The notes under the pieces are model-generated. The model saw only the letters and a program-made list of their open reading frames with translations, made no database searches and had not been told where the DNA came from. Positions 1-12,184 of a stretch of DNA of 64,000 nt are shown in pieces. The DNA lies in the NCBI GenBank assembly GCA_022813625.1, contig JAKLMB010000029.1, positions 124,001 through 188,000 of the forward strand. Reading direction: 5' to 3'. A program made the position numbers and the translations under genes. Positions within the stretch are counted from its first letter, which is position 1, and every line of letters begins with the position of its first letter. The DNA is from Aaosphaeria pasadenensis. Lineage: Eukaryota > Ascomycota > Dothideomycetes > Pleosporales.

Positions 1-242
1 ATAATGATGCTGCAAGCCGTCCATGGGTAGCACCGTAGCACCAATGACGCGAGCCACTGTGCCAAAGGTACTCGATGCTACAAATACCTCGATGCCTGGT
101 TCAGCTCCAGGGTTCAAGCTGTCCCTAAGCTCGCCTCAAGCTCCTTGCTTCTCCAAACACCCTACAAGTAATTTGTAGCTTGAGCTCAAGAAAAAGCTTC
201 CATTGGCACTGTAAAAGTCCGTTGAAGCTTCAATCGTTCAAT

Positions 243-2540
243 ATGCGCTTTAGCTTGACCTTTGCGACGGCATTGGCCGCCTCTGGCGCCCTTGCGATCA
301 CCCCAGAGTAAGTTTCGAGCTTTGGTATCTTTGCGGAAGTCAAGCTTCAGAAGGAACAATATGTGCTGACGGGTCCTCAGGCAGCTGATCGGTGCCCCAA
401 GGCGTGGTGCAGCAGTGCCCAGCCCCAATGGCAAGGTTGCTCTCTTCGACGAGTCCCAGTACTCTTTCGAGGAGGAAGGCAGGACTGTCGCCTGGAAGCT
501 CCTCAACTTGGAGACTGGAGAGATCAAAGAGTCTGGTTTCAACACAAGCGAGATCAACGAGATCGTTTGGATTCCTGGCTCAGAGACTGGAATCGTTTAC
601 ATCAACGGAACCAACGAGAACATTCCTGGAGGTGTGAGCATCTGGGTCGGAGACATCAACGATCCCTCAGGCAGGTAAGCATCCTCCTCTATGCCTGTCG
701 TATGACACAATTGCGGGACGTTTATTCACAGAGGCACAGCGAACTCGTTGCTGAGCTGAACGCACCTTTCTCCGGTTTGAAGGTTGCAAACACCACTTCT
801 GGCGACTTGAAGTTCCTCGTCAACACCCTCGCCTACCCCAATGGCACCGCCTTCAACCCAGAGTTTGCAGCAACCCCTAAGCACACCGGACGTCTCTACG
901 AGAACATCTACCCCAGGCACTGGGACCACTGGTTGACCAAGGAGCGATATGCCGTTTTCGCTGGTACCCTCCAGTCCAAATCCAAGTACAGCTTGGCCGA
1001 CAACAGCCTCCGCAACATCCTTCAGGGCATTGAGTACACTGCTACTAGGCCCGAGACCCCCATCCAGCCCTTCGGTGGCAGCGGCGATTATGACATCTCT
1101 CCCGACGGTGAGACCTACGCCTTCATCACCAAGGCACCTCATCTGAACAAGGCCAACTACACCGCCAGCTACGTCTACGTCGGCCCTGTTGACGGCTCTG
1201 CCAATGCTACCGCCTTTAACGGCCCCGACTCCGAGGCCTCCAAGGCTGGCCACAAGGGTGCTTCTGGCTCCCCAACCTTCTCCCCAGACAGCAAGAAGCT
1301 CGCCTACGTCCAGCAAGACGAGGACTACTACGAGTCCGACCGCTGGCAGTTGTACGTTGTCGACGTCAAGAACGACGGCGGCAAGGTCTCCGTCAGCAAC
1401 CTCAAGGAGGCCTCCAAGTCCTGGGACAGGTCCGTGTCTGCGATCAAGTGGGCTCCCGACAGCAAGTCCATCTTCGTCGACGGCGAGGACTACGGCCGCG
1501 TTCGTGCTTTCAACTTCCCTCTCTCTGAGAAGGAGGACTTCCAGCCCAAGAACTTGACCGGCACCACCTCCATCACCGACTTCTTCGTCCTTCCCGACTC
1601 CTCCCTCCTCGTTTCCGCGTCCGCTGCTTGGACCTCAAGGGACTTCTACACTCTCTCCCCCAAGGGCGAGCAGAAGGTTCTCTTCTCAGCCACTAAGGAG
1701 GATGAGGAGCTCTCTGGCCTCGGTCCCCACACCTACTCCGAGTTCTTCTACAAGGGCGCTGCCGGCGTCGAGCTCCACGCACTTGTCGTCAAGCCTTCCA
1801 ACTTCAAGGAGGGCGAGAAGTACCCTCTTGCCTACGTTATCCACGGTGGACCTCAAGGTGCCAACAACAATGCCTGGAGCACCCGCTGGAACTACCAGGT
1901 CTGGGCTGACCAGGGTTACGTTGTCGTTGCCCCCAACCCAACTGGATCCACTGGATTCGGACAGAAGTTGACCGACGACATCCAGGGCGAGTGGGGATCC
2001 CTCCCCTACGAGGACGTCGTCTTCGGCTGGCAATACATCAAGAAGAACCTCGACTTCGTCGACACTGAGAACGGTATCTGCGCCGGTGCCAGTTACGGAG
2101 GTTTCATGACCAACTGGATCCAGAGCCACGAGCTCGGCCGCGAGTTCAAGGCTCTCGTCACCCACGACGGTATCTCCCAGACCCTCGGCGCCTACGCGTC
2201 CGAGGAGCTCTGGTTCATCCGCCACGACTTCAACGGCACCATCTACGACGAGGGCTCCACCTACAAGAAGTTCAACCCCTTCGACCACATTGCCAACTGG
2301 AGCACCCCGCAGTTCGTCATCCATAACACCCTCGACTACCGTCTCCCCGAGTCCGACGGCCTCGCCCTCTTCAACGTCCTCCAGTCCAAGGGCGTCCCAT
2401 CGCGCTTCTTGAACTTCCCCGACGAGAACCACTGGGTCTTGAACCCCCAGAACTCGCTCTTCTGGCACCAGGAGATCTTCAACTGGATCAACCACTACTC
2501 CAAGGGCGAGCCTCTCGACACCGTCCCGATCGGCGAGTAG
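243..2540 (+). CDS. DPP5: Dipeptidyl-peptidase V (secreted S9C serine peptidase)
   Basis: Three exons, 243-307, 381-674 and 734-2540, give a 721-residue protein, the size usual for fungal DppV. The start is the first ATG and opens a signal peptide of about 18 residues (MRFSLTFATALAASGALA). A beta-propeller-like N-terminal half with several N-glycosylation sequons precedes an alpha/beta-hydrolase domain. The triad is visible: Ser573 in GASYGG, Asp654 in HNTLDYRLP and His686 in DENHWV. The family releases X-Ala, His-Ser and similar N-terminal dipeptides outside the cell. The second intron needs the acceptor ending at 733; the AG two bases upstream would shift the frame into a stop. The next gene downstream is a dipeptide transporter on the same strand, which fits a peptide-scavenging role, although 2.7 kb separate them. 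Confidence 0.95.
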
Positions 2541-5298
2541 ACAGGGCAAGGATGTGCGATGTGGGGCGAGGGTTCGACAGGGAAGATTCCATACGGCATC
2601 CCAGCCTGTCGCTCCAGGCCCTACGGTCGATATCATGTCATGGAGAGCTTGAGAGTCTAGAAACATTAGTTTACAACACCCCATACCTTAATGATTAATG
2701 CAAAAAGCAGCCTTTGCACTCTTTGCAAGGTTGTCATGTCACAATGAACGAAAACGTTTCCCGCCCACAAGTGTCGTCCGTGTTCCGTGCAAAGTTCCCA
2801 TCACAGTGGGTGTTAATGAAATGATCTGTCTAACTTGCATTCATCCCCCATGGTCGCGTGGCATGTCAGCGCAAGGGTTTTTCGCCCCGTCGCAAGATCA
2901 TATTGTTATGGCATGTCTGTATGTACGACGAGCGAGTACGATTCACATTCGTTACCCGGTGTTCGGGTCGCGGGTTCAAATGCTAGCAAGCAAGTAGCAT
3001 GCGCGCCCTTGACTGCCTAGGGACATGATGAGAGAAGCTACGGTAGAGGGAGTGGGATCATCTGCACAGCAAGGCTATGTTGGGTCAGACAGGGCATGGG
3101 GATAGTGATGGGCAATGGGGAATGCAATGTCAATGGCAATCCGAGCCCGCGCACTGTGTCGCATAACGTCGCATCGATGATCCCGGGAATTGATAGGCCA
3201 GAAACGGGCTTAGCATTTTTATGAGGCGAGGTTGTTCACACGAGAATTCCCGTTGCCTTATTCCCTCGGGCAAAGAGCCGATGCCTTTGATGCCTTTTCG
3301 AGTCTGGCCTCGTTTCCTGTTATTTCCCAATGTCGGTTCAATATTCAGGAAGCTGGGCATTGGATTGTTGAAACGTAAAACCGGTAGCACGGCAACCCAA
3401 CGAGGATTAACACATTAGTTTTTTTGTGGAGCCATGAGGAGAAACGAGATCGCAAATGGATTTATGGGTCCTTGCTGAGTGGGTTTGCTCGCGTGGATTT
3501 TGGACAAGAGAGAGGGAGAGCGATCCACAGATATGGGATTTCACATGGTCGGATGCTGGTTGGCAGCAAGGGCCAACGCCTAATTACACCTACTGCTTCC
3601 AGTAATTGAAGATAGCGGCAGTGCTTTTCACACGTGAGAGGAATGGATAAGTCGGTAGGGCTCGAACTTTTGATCGATTCTGATGCCGATTTGTTTGCCA
3701 CTCCTCCGTTGTAGGATCTTCGTTTTGTTTTGTTGAAGGATGTTGTGCCAAGAACGCTACATCCTACAGCACTACTACAACCTGAAGGTAAGACATTTTG
3801 TCGTGTAATAGGATACAAGTAACAAGACACGGCGTAGAATGGGCGCACTCTGCTTGTTTGCGCCAGGTTACTTGCGAAAGGCTTGGTTGGACGATTCAGA
3901 AGTACGAATGCGCTTTAAGCACCGTCAACTTTAGGCGCGTCTTGGGAGGGGCATTTTGGCATGGCTGGTTCACAATAAGATTTGAACGCGAAGTGAGGAC
4001 AAAACCTGCCATCAAGTCAAACGCCGCGCTCGTACAGTGCACCGGCGCATATACTCAAAAGGTGAGGAGATAAGCTTAGAACGGTCGCGCCGAGCAGCGA
4101 AAAGGCCCAAAAGCTGTTATGTGCTGTTCGAGAAGCTGGGCAGAAGGCGCCCCCCCGCTCCGCTGGCTACCAATTCCATTGTGAAAAAGAGAAATCCCCA
4201 TCGATTGGAGCATCGCATTAAAGTGGCGGAGAGACCGTGACGGTGTATGTGCCGCAGATATCAACCTGCCTGATCGGACGTAGCGGCAGATGCACCGTCG
4301 AATAGGAGAGTCCCAGTGAATTGAGGTGGACATGGTGGAGAGGGGAACCAGACAAAGTGACTGGTGCGCCGTTATGGCAGGGTGGAGTACGCCCAGCGTT
4401 GGCGGAGAATCATGCCAAGTTAGCAAATGAGCACTTCCGCGCCCGCCAAGGTCGGTGAAAGCTGTTCCAAGACGGACGTTTACCAGATTGATGAGTTATT
4501 TGTTGAAAACAATGCAGTAGAATTGCTCGTGTGATGATGGAGCCAGTGATGGAGACAGAGCCTTTTGCGAAGATGTCAAATGGGCGTCCCTTTGCGAGCA
4601 GAGCAGTGTCGTGTGTATCGGGTGGTCGCACGAAAGGCTGGAAGTGGGTAGATTGTAGAACAATATTGTCCTCTTCCCCTCTTTTCCCTACGAATGGCTC
4701 CCTCTCGTGTAAGACTGCAAGTATGCAAGTGGCACTGCCGTGGGACGATACGATGTGGTGGTGTTCGATGTCCGCAGATAAGGTCCTGACCAGGCTGGGG
4801 TCGCGGTTGGTGCCGTATGAATGGCTATCTAATACGACCTCTGCCCTTGCGAATATCTGAGATCCGCGACGTCGCCAAGCTGAGAAGCAACATCCACTCC
4901 CTTGGCCATAATTCTTTCCACGTCTTAGTCCGCCTTGGGAACTCGATAACGAAGCAAGAAAAGGCAAGCCAATTGAGCACTGGAAACGCCCGAACCACAG
5001 TTAGTCTGCGCATACCATCGCAGACGATACTCACCTGCTGTAAACAGCTATCACGGCGTGACCGTCGCCCAGCTTGCTTTGCCGCTTTCCATAGTCCAAG
5101 CACTCCTTTGCAGGCATTTGATTGCGCTTCAGCTGCACCCCTGCGAGCCCCCTCGGATCAGTGTGCTCTGCCTTTGTGAAACCCTGTCTACCACTCCCCA
5201 GATTATATTAATCTTCGTCGCCCGCACGTCTTCGCGGTCGACTGTCGTTCGCTCACAGTTGCACTTTGTCCACCTTTACACAGTGTACCTTGTTCACC
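2541..5298. other. Long intergenic region, no supported gene
   Basis: About 2.75 kb between DPP5 and PTR2. Several ORFs of 60-185 codons occur on both strands (the longest is minus-strand 4410-4967), but they overlap one another, lack recognisable domains and have unremarkable composition, so I do not call them. The last 250 bases contain pyrimidine-rich stretches that may be the PTR2 promoter and leader. No tRNA cloverleaf was found. Confidence 0.5.
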
Positions 5299-7284
5299 AT
5301 GGCCGCTGCTGCTGCTCAGAACGCGCCTGACATGGCCATGAGCCATGAGCCCAAGGTGGCCACTCCGCTCTTCGAAGTCGATGAGAAGAAAGCTCTTGAT
5401 GCACAACGCAGCACGAGCTCAATCTCTCACGACCAACCTCCGGTTGAGTTCGAGGCGGACATGATCGGCGAGGAGCCGACCGAGGAGGATTTGAGAACAC
5501 TTCGCCGTGTTTCTGGCAAGATCCCATGGGTCGCCTACACCATTGCATTCGTCGAGTTGTGCGAGCGTTTTGGATACTACGGTTGCCAGGTCCTCTGTAA
5601 GTCTTTATCACATACAGCAACCTTCATCTTGGGACAGCAGAACTCATATCAGCAGACACCAACTTTATCCAGCACCCACTTCCTGCCGGACAGCCCACTG
5701 GGCGCGACCCCAGAGAAGATGGCCAGCCTGGTGCTCTAGATATGGGCCAGCGTGCCTCCTTCGGTATTGGTACCTTCAACTCTTTCTGGGCCTACTCGAC
5801 CCCAATCCTTGGTGCTATCATCGCCGATGAGTACTTGGGACGTTTCAACACCATCTTCATTTCCATCGCTGCCGCTATTATCGGCCACATCTTCCTCATC
5901 GTCTCCGCTCTCCCAAGCGTTCTCGCTAGCGGCAAGGCCATCGCTCCTTTCATGCTCGGTGTCATTACCCTCGGTTTCGGCACTGGCGCATTCAAGGCCA
6001 ACATCTCCCCTCTCATTGCTGAGCAGTACAAGCAAACCAAGCTCCGTGTCGTCATTGATGAGAAGACTGGTGAGCGTGTCATTTCCGACCCTAGCATCAC
6101 CCTTTCCCGTATCTTCTTGTACTTCTACATGATGATCAACATCGGTTCGCTCACCGGTCAAATCTCCATGGTCTTTGTCGAGAAGTACATTGGATTCTGG
6201 TGTTCATTCCTGTTGCCCACTATTCTCTTCTGCTGCTGCCCCATCGTGCTCTGGTTCTGCCGACACAAGTACCACAAGAGCCCTCCAACTGGCTCCGTGT
6301 TGATCCGTGCCATCAAGCTCTGGTCACTCGCACAGAAGGGCAAATGGTCCGTCAACCCCGTGCAAACCCGCAAGAACTTCAAGAACGATCGTTTCTGGGA
6401 GGATGTCAAGCCAAGCCACTTGGGCGCAAACAAGCCCGCCTGGATGAAGTTCGACGATGCTTGGGTCGACCAGGTCGCTCGTGGTCTCCGTGCCTGCTCT
6501 TGCTTTACCTGGATTCCTCTGTACTGTAAGTTCCCGATGTCACTCCCGTGTCCAATCATGGCTCAACTAACGCTTTCCAGGGCTCTGCTACAACCAGATG
6601 AACAACAACCTTACCTCCCAGGCCGCTACCATGACCCGTAACGGTGTCCCCAACGACGTCATCACCAACCTTAACCCCATCTCCCTCGTTATCTTCATCC
6701 CGCTCGTTGACAACTTCCTCTACCCCGGTCTCCGCAAGGCTGGTATCCGCTTTACCCCCATCAAGCGTATCACTGCAGGTTTCTTCCTCGCCTCAATGGC
6801 CATGGTCGGTGCCTCCGTGATCCAGCACTACATCTATGCCACCGGAAAGTGCGGCAAGTACATGAACTCCTGCAAGGAGGGCGACACCAAGATCGCGGCC
6901 CCCATCAACGTTTGGGTCCAAGCTGTTCCCTACGTTCTCGTTGGTTTCTCCGAGATTTTCGCTTCCATCACTGGTCTTGAGTACGCTTTCACCAAGGCAC
7001 CCAAGAACATGCGTTCTCTCGTCACCTCGTACTGGCACTTCATGTCCGCCTTCTCCAACGCCATTGGACAGGCTCTTGTCTCCCTCTCTGAGGATCCTCT
7101 CCTCGTATGGAACTACGCTGTTGTTGCTATTCTTGCTTCCATTGGCGGTGTCTTGTTCTGGTTCCACCAGCGTGACAGTGACGCGAAGGAGGACGCTATG
7201 AACATGTTGCCCGATTCCAACTACGTCGGTCGTGACAAGCACGAGGGCGTCGCCGACGAGACTGACGCTTCTCACCGCGCTTAG
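5299..7284 (+). CDS. PTR2: PTR2-type proton-coupled di/tripeptide transporter
   Basis: Exons 5299-5596, 5656-6525 and 6581-7284 encode 623 residues. The ATG sits in a good context (CACCATGG); the upstream in-frame extension lacks an ATG. The protein shows the POT/PTR family signatures ELCERFGYYG near residues 90-99 and FYMMINIGSLTGQ in the middle of the protein, plus the WLCYNQMNNNL segment after intron 2, and about 12 hydrophobic membrane segments with a hydrophilic acidic N-terminus. By family knowledge it imports di- and tripeptides with protons across the plasma membrane. Introns of 59 and 55 nt interrupt conserved motifs (QVLY|TNFIQ and LY|WLCYN), which supports the junctions. It lies downstream of the secreted DPP5 gene. 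Substrate range within the POT family cannot be read from sequence. Confidence 0.95.
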
Positions 7285-7874
7285 GTGCATTCCATCATCT
7301 GTTATCAGCTCAAATACCCCCTTTACTGTAGTCAGCGTGAGCCTAGAAGCGCTGGTAGACTTATAGTTCCAGTGTGCCTTCTGGTGAGCCTGTTTCTTGC
7401 ATAGTTATGCGTAATGTGGAGATCACGGTCGGTTATGAGGCATGAGGTAGCGTAGCTTCCATTAGTCGATGACGAGACCGAATATATCATTCATTTAACA
7501 ACTCCAATTTGCCATCTATCTCTTGAAGTGATGAAAAGAACGTACAGCTTGCGATGAAAAGACGTTCAATGACTGTTTAGAACAGTGAAAAACAAGTTGA
7601 TCATACTTGAGGTTAAAGAAGGAAGGAAGCCTGAAAGGTCCCACCCACCCGCAATAAAGAGTGCTATTACCCAAAAGGGGCCTAACTCTATGCTCAGATT
7701 AGATAAGCGGGAATCTCGCGTCGCTTGTCTCGACGTCGACTTAAGCTTCCGCCCTATCCCATGGACCTTCGCTCACCCCCGTTCCACCGCCGAGATCGGA
7801 GGCTGAAAGATGGCGTTGATACAAGCTTCATCTTAGGGTTCATCGCGTGTGGGATGGCGTTTGAATCGTGCAGC

Positions 7875-7901
7875 AGCGGGTGCGGTGCGGTGCGGTGCCA
7901 C
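7875..7901. repeat. GGTGC pentanucleotide run
   Basis: Four consecutive GGTGC-like units (gggtgcggtgcggtgcggtg). A simple short tandem repeat in noncoding DNA. Confidence 0.6.
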
Positions 7902-8336
7902 CAACGGCGGATCTCCGAACGGGTACTCCCAGTAGCGACTGATAAGGTTGTTGTTGGCGACAGGTACCGGGGCGCGCTGCTTGGATAATTGTTGACAAGA
8001 CGATAGCCTCGAATCACGGCGTGGCATTGCACGGCATGGCATGGCATTGCATGGGAGTCACGGTCCGACTTTTGCTTCGCACGTCTAGGCACCCGCTCCA
8101 GTGGATGACATGCAAGAGCGGAATGTATCACTACAATGGCATCATTAGGGTGAAAGCAAGCTAAATTTATTTTGTACAGGGCGGTCTAAGACGTATTCCG
8201 ACGTGTCTTCCTGTTCCCGCAAATATGATTTTATACTCGTCCACAGCTTCTTGGCCGTCTTTGATCTCTCTGTCCCATCGATTGCGTGTTTATTTCACTC
8301 CTATCGGCAGGATAAAGTCTCGCCCAACTCCCTCAC

Positions 8337-8451
8337 ATGCGCTCCACTCCAGATAGACAGCCATCAACTATTCAAGGAATCAATAGCATTACCGAAGAAT
8401 TGGATGATTTCGCTTATCAAGCCAGGTCAGTCTCTCTCATCTTGTTTACCT
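8337..8451 (+). CDS. Candidate small protein (uncertain first exon)
   Basis: An ATG at 8337 opens a 37-codon frame beginning MRSTPDRQPSTIQGINS and continuing through an acidic, aromatic stretch (EELDDFAYQA). It looks more protein-like than its surroundings. A possible donor (GTCAGT) lies at 8426, but the nearest acceptor would give a 28-nt intron, which is too short. Acceptors ending near 8499 or 8505 would lead to different C-termini, so the gene may be spliced and I cannot fix it. The span given is the unspliced frame. Confidence 0.2.
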
Positions 8452-9426
8452 AGGTTGCTGCAAAACGCGATCTACCGTCTCACCATCGAGCATCGGACAG
8501 TCAGAATCCGACTTCAACACCAACCTTTCACCAACAACTTGACGTACATAGGCTATTGGGCTGCTAAATAAGGCTCCATCCAGGCAGCCCTTGGGAATCC
8601 TCGTGCCTATGTTGTCCGAATCCAAGTCACGGGATCCAATCGACTTTTATGTCCCTCGGTTACAGAATGAGAGGAAACGTTCACGCGCCATCGCGGCCCG
8701 CGCTGTTCACCTATTCGTCATAGCACCGATCACTCTGACGATTAACATGCTTCACAGAGTACCACTAACACAGCGGACTCGGCCAGCAAACCTGGAAGAT
8801 GGCAAGGATAAGTGCAAGTTAAAACGACGAACCCAGTTCAAGCACACAACTGACTTCCTTCAGCAGACTTAACCAAGAATGGCATCGTAAAGGTCGGGTG
8901 GTATTGTTCGATGCATTCATCCTTTGAAAACCTTTCTACGTCTGTACATAGATTATATCGCTGCAGGCAATGATGATAGATTTGGACGATTCAACAGCGC
9001 ATTACGGTTTCATTCATGCCCGATCTTAACAGCTATTGATCGTTCATCGCTGGTGTAAATACATTTACACGTAACACACCATTTCATACGCGGCTCATGA
9101 CTGTTGAGTCTTGAGGTTGGATCTGCGGTGATCTCGATTGGTCCAGCGCGCCAGGCACCAGTACGACCACGACTACCTAGAACATGACTCAACCCACCAA
9201 TGCAACCGCAACTCAACTTCAAGGCACTATCCTCAGGCATCACTTAAGAATACTCGCCAGCGTATTTGTCCATATATCATGCTTCACGCCGAAGTGTCCT
9301 TCTCCAAGCTGTCTCCAAGCTGTTCATGTTCACCGTTGTGTTCACCTTTCCCCTCACCCTCCTATCTTCTTCAACCATGCGTTCACTCTTCTCCTGGTGA
9401 ACCTTTCATCTTCACCAATGCCCGAA

Positions 9427-9434
9427 TATATAAG
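9427..9434 (+). promoter_or_regulatory. TATA-like element
   Basis: TATATAAG about 104 bases before the ATG at 9538, in a plausible position for a core promoter of the downstream unknown gene. Called by motif only. Confidence 0.35.
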
Positions 9435-9537
9435 TCTCATCGATTCCATCTCATCCCTATCGAAGCCAATACCCTAACTCTAACTTTCTTCGACAAAGCC
9501 ATCATTGCACTCAAGCCAATTACTCCTTTCTTCCATC

Positions 9538-10619
9538 ATGAACTCTCACGACCTCCAAGGCGCGGCCCCTTCGCCAACGAAGCCTACATCAGCAGCTAAG
9601 CCTTCTCCAAACCGAAACGCCAGCGCAAAGGTCCTCACTGCCGACGAGCTTCTCTCTACTCTGTCATCCCTGATTCCTGACCATGTCTCCTCCTTCCCCG
9701 AGGCAGCAAGTTTCACTTTCCGCGAGGACGAAGTAACATCCACCATCGAACTAGCCGTTGCGACACGCACGACCAAATCCGCCTCTCAAACAGTTTGGGT
9801 TTCGGTCCCGTATGCATCTTGCTTGTCCTACACCTGCGAGGGCCGGTCACTCAAGCTAAAGGACTTCGTCAACGTCAATTTCCGGGATGAGTTCGCGTTC
9901 GTGCTAGAGCAAGTTGCCGATGATGGCAAGACAGCAGTCAAAGGAAGATGCAGGAAGAAGGCTGACGAGGACAACGTCGTTATTGGTCCTTGGGACGATG
10001 AGATGAGGGCTTTGGTCATGTGGGTGTTTGTCCATTGTGGAAAGAGCCAGAGATTCGTGGACTTTGGGGCCAGGGGCGTCGATGCGCTTGTCAGAGTGTT
10101 GAAGAGGGTGGATGTGGTTGAGAAGAAGAAGGATGGAGTCGATGAGACATCATGGTCCGTGAAGAGACTGGATGACGTTGAGAAAGAAGTTGAAGACATC
10201 AACGACATTTGGGAGCATATTAAAAGCTCATTGAGTGATGGAGATGTGGAAGATATTCTGCAGGAAATCATTTCTCAGACGGTTATCGACGCTGTGCAGA
10301 CGATTGGTGTCGAACAGTTCGTTCCTGTAAAGCGCCCGTTCGCCGACTTTCTTGAAGGCACTCAGGATCATGAGAACGGTATGTGCTATGCATATTTTGG
10401 CGATTACTGTGTCGGATATTAACAACAGTAAAGACCCGGTTGCGAAGTGCTCCAAGACAGATTGAAGGATTCCAATATGGTGAGTATCTTCGACTTCGCT
10501 ATGCGTACTTTCCTCTGCCCGACGTCTGCCCGACGTCTTTTCCATTTGCTTGTTTGTTTGTTTGTTTGTAAGATGGCGAATGGGGGTTTTTCGACCGTTT
10601 CGCTGGTTACAGCTGGTAA
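9538..10619 (+). CDS. Unknown protein, 312 aa, three exons
   Basis: Exons 9538-10378, 10429-10479 and 10573-10619 join in frame to 312 residues ending GFFDRFAGYSW. Stopping in the first exon would read through intron 1 to a TAA at 10420-10422. The spliced version is preferred because both introns have good donors (GTATGT and GTGAGT) and the final short exon ends in a compact aromatic sequence. The N-terminal 40 residues are Ser/Pro/Ala-rich and probably disordered. The centre is soluble mixed alpha/beta sequence, and around residues 190-240 there is a Lys/Glu/Asp-rich, probably helical stretch. I recognise no family. The 93-nt second intron carries CCCGACGTCT repeats and a TTTG run. Confidence 0.75.
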
Positions 10620-10921
10620 AAAAGCGGCGACGTTGCAATAAGCAATGCATTGGGTGCTTCAGTTCATGGCCTGGGTTAAATTGCATTTCGCATTCAGGCG
10701 ACTGCTTTGGGAGTTCATGGGTTATCAAGCTGGCAAGCTGGCAAGCTGGCATAGTAGCGCAATAACGTAAGCGCAAGGCACCATCCTCTTATTGGGATGA
10801 ACCAGAATCAACAGTATGCGGAGTTGATCGTACGGATTTCATCGTACCTCAGAACAATTCAATCAAATCTTTTGAAAGACGGCTATATGTGTGCTCAAAC
10901 TAAGTGAACAACCAGCACCGC
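10620..10921. other. Convergent 3' intergenic spacer
   Basis: About 300 bases between the convergent 3' ends of the 312-aa unknown gene and the epoxide hydrolase. It holds a direct repeat of gctggcaa near 10730-10750 and nothing else I can support. Confidence 0.5.
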
Positions 10922-12184
10922 CTATTTAAACGCAACCTGAACATACTCCTCAATATCCTTCCACAAAGCCTCTGGCTTTTCCAACGCCGCAAAATGCCCA
11001 CCGCTCTCATGAGCCTTGAACACCACCAACCTCGCCGACGTCTCTGCCCACGACCTCGGAATTGGCGCAAGCTCCTTCGGGAAATACGAATACCCCGTCG
11101 GCTTGTCCACATATAGATGCTTCTGCCCATGGAAGTACCCACCATCCCTCGACGCATAGTCCTCTCGATATGTGTAGATCGAGCTGGGGAAACTCTCACA
11201 GAGCCAGTAGAGCGTGATATCCGCGAGAACGGTGCGGAGCGGCAAGTCCTCGTCCGTCCACTCGAGGAACTTCTCACCGATCCAGGCGAGTTGGGCGACA
11301 GGGGAGGAGGACAGGACGTGTCCGATTGTCGCGGGGCGGGTGCCGTGTTCGCGGCCGTAGGCGCTGCCTGTCTGCTTGAACTGCTCGCAGCGCTCAAGGC
11401 CGATTTGTTCCTGCGGGTTGATGGAGTCGGGAGAGATTCCTGGGGGTGAGACTTGCATGTGCATGAAGTTAAGGTGCATGCCTTTGCATTCGGGGTAGGT
11501 TGCTGCGATTATGCGGGACACGAACGAGCCGATGTCGCCGCCTTGGACGAGGTAGCCGGAGGTGCCGAAGCCGAGGGAGAGGGCGAGCTTGTGCATGATG
11601 CGTGCGGTGTCGTAGACGGTCCAGTTTTTGGAGATGGGGAGGTCTTTGGAGAGGGTGTAGCCTGGGAGTGAGGGCGCGATGATGTGGTATGGAAGGTCGG
11701 ATGGGGTGTACTTTTCGCGGAGGAGAGACATGATGGGGAGGAATTCTAAGAATGATCCTGGCCAGCCATGGAAGAACACAATTGGGGTGGCATCTTTTCG
11801 CTCCGAGAAGAGGGCGGTGAAATGGATGTCCAATGTGGTGCCATCGTCATCTGTAATGTTGGTCTTGAAGTTGGGGAACGAGTTGATATGCTCTTCTTCT
11901 TTTCGCCTTTCATATTGTCAGTGTCTATTATGACTAGAGTGCAACATTCTATCTCACCAGTCAAAGTCATTCTCCCAATACTCCTTCGCGTCCAACATCC
12001 ATTTTCGCGTGACACCGAATCGACGGTCTTCTTGTTGATTCTCATACGTCTCTCTTGCGACAGGTGACAGCCGCAGCAAGGTCTTAAAATCCTGCAATTT
12101 TTGTTCATCTACATGCAGCTCGAACGAAGTCGGTTGCTGAGTTGCATTCGCTGGGACAGTACTAAAGTCTTTGGCAGATGCCAT
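10922..12184 (-). CDS. Epoxide hydrolase (alpha/beta hydrolase with EHN N-terminal domain)
   Basis: Minus-strand exons 12184-11958 and 11906-10922, with a 51-nt intron, give 403 residues. The N-terminal EHN-type region (FELHVDEQKLQDFKTLLRLS to YWENDFDW) leads into a hydrolase core. HGWPGS at 122-127 is the oxyanion-hole loop, Asp200 in GGDIGS is the expected nucleophile and His380 in SGGHFAALEKP is the general base. Tyr residues near 319-325 may be the lid tyrosines that activate the epoxide. Family members convert epoxides to vicinal diols. No signal peptide is evident, so a cytosolic or microsomal enzyme is likely. The splice restores the conserved run DW-RKEEEHINSFPNFKT. The physiological substrate is unknown; a detoxification or secondary-metabolism role is possible but no cluster surrounds it. 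Confidence 0.92.

Larger units (their letters stand above)
7285..9537. other. Intergenic region with short GC-rich repeats
   Basis: About 2.25 kb without a secure gene. It contains GGTGC pentamer runs near 7875-7900 and GGCAT-like runs near 8020-8056. A small candidate ORF starts at 8337 and is listed separately. A TATA-like element lies near the right edge. Confidence 0.45.

Noticed and set aside
1686..2684. 332-codon minus-strand ORF opposite DPP5
   Set aside because: It mirrors the codon bias of the DPP5 exon, is Val/Leu/Glu-rich without domain signal and has no splice context.
2940..3000. tRNA-like GGGTTCAAAT (B-box-like) sequence
   Set aside because: No paired T-arm, no matching acceptor stem and no A box at the right distance. 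The similar word near 35412 fails the same way.
4410..4967. 185-codon minus-strand ORF in the DPP5-PTR2 gap
   Set aside because: Composition is not protein-like, it overlaps several other ORFs and it has no domain.
243..7284. DPP5 and PTR2 as a biosynthetic or catabolic gene cluster
   Set aside because: A functional theme exists but the genes are 2.7 kb apart with no dedicated regulator. No polyketide synthase, NRPS or terpene gene is present anywhere in the window.
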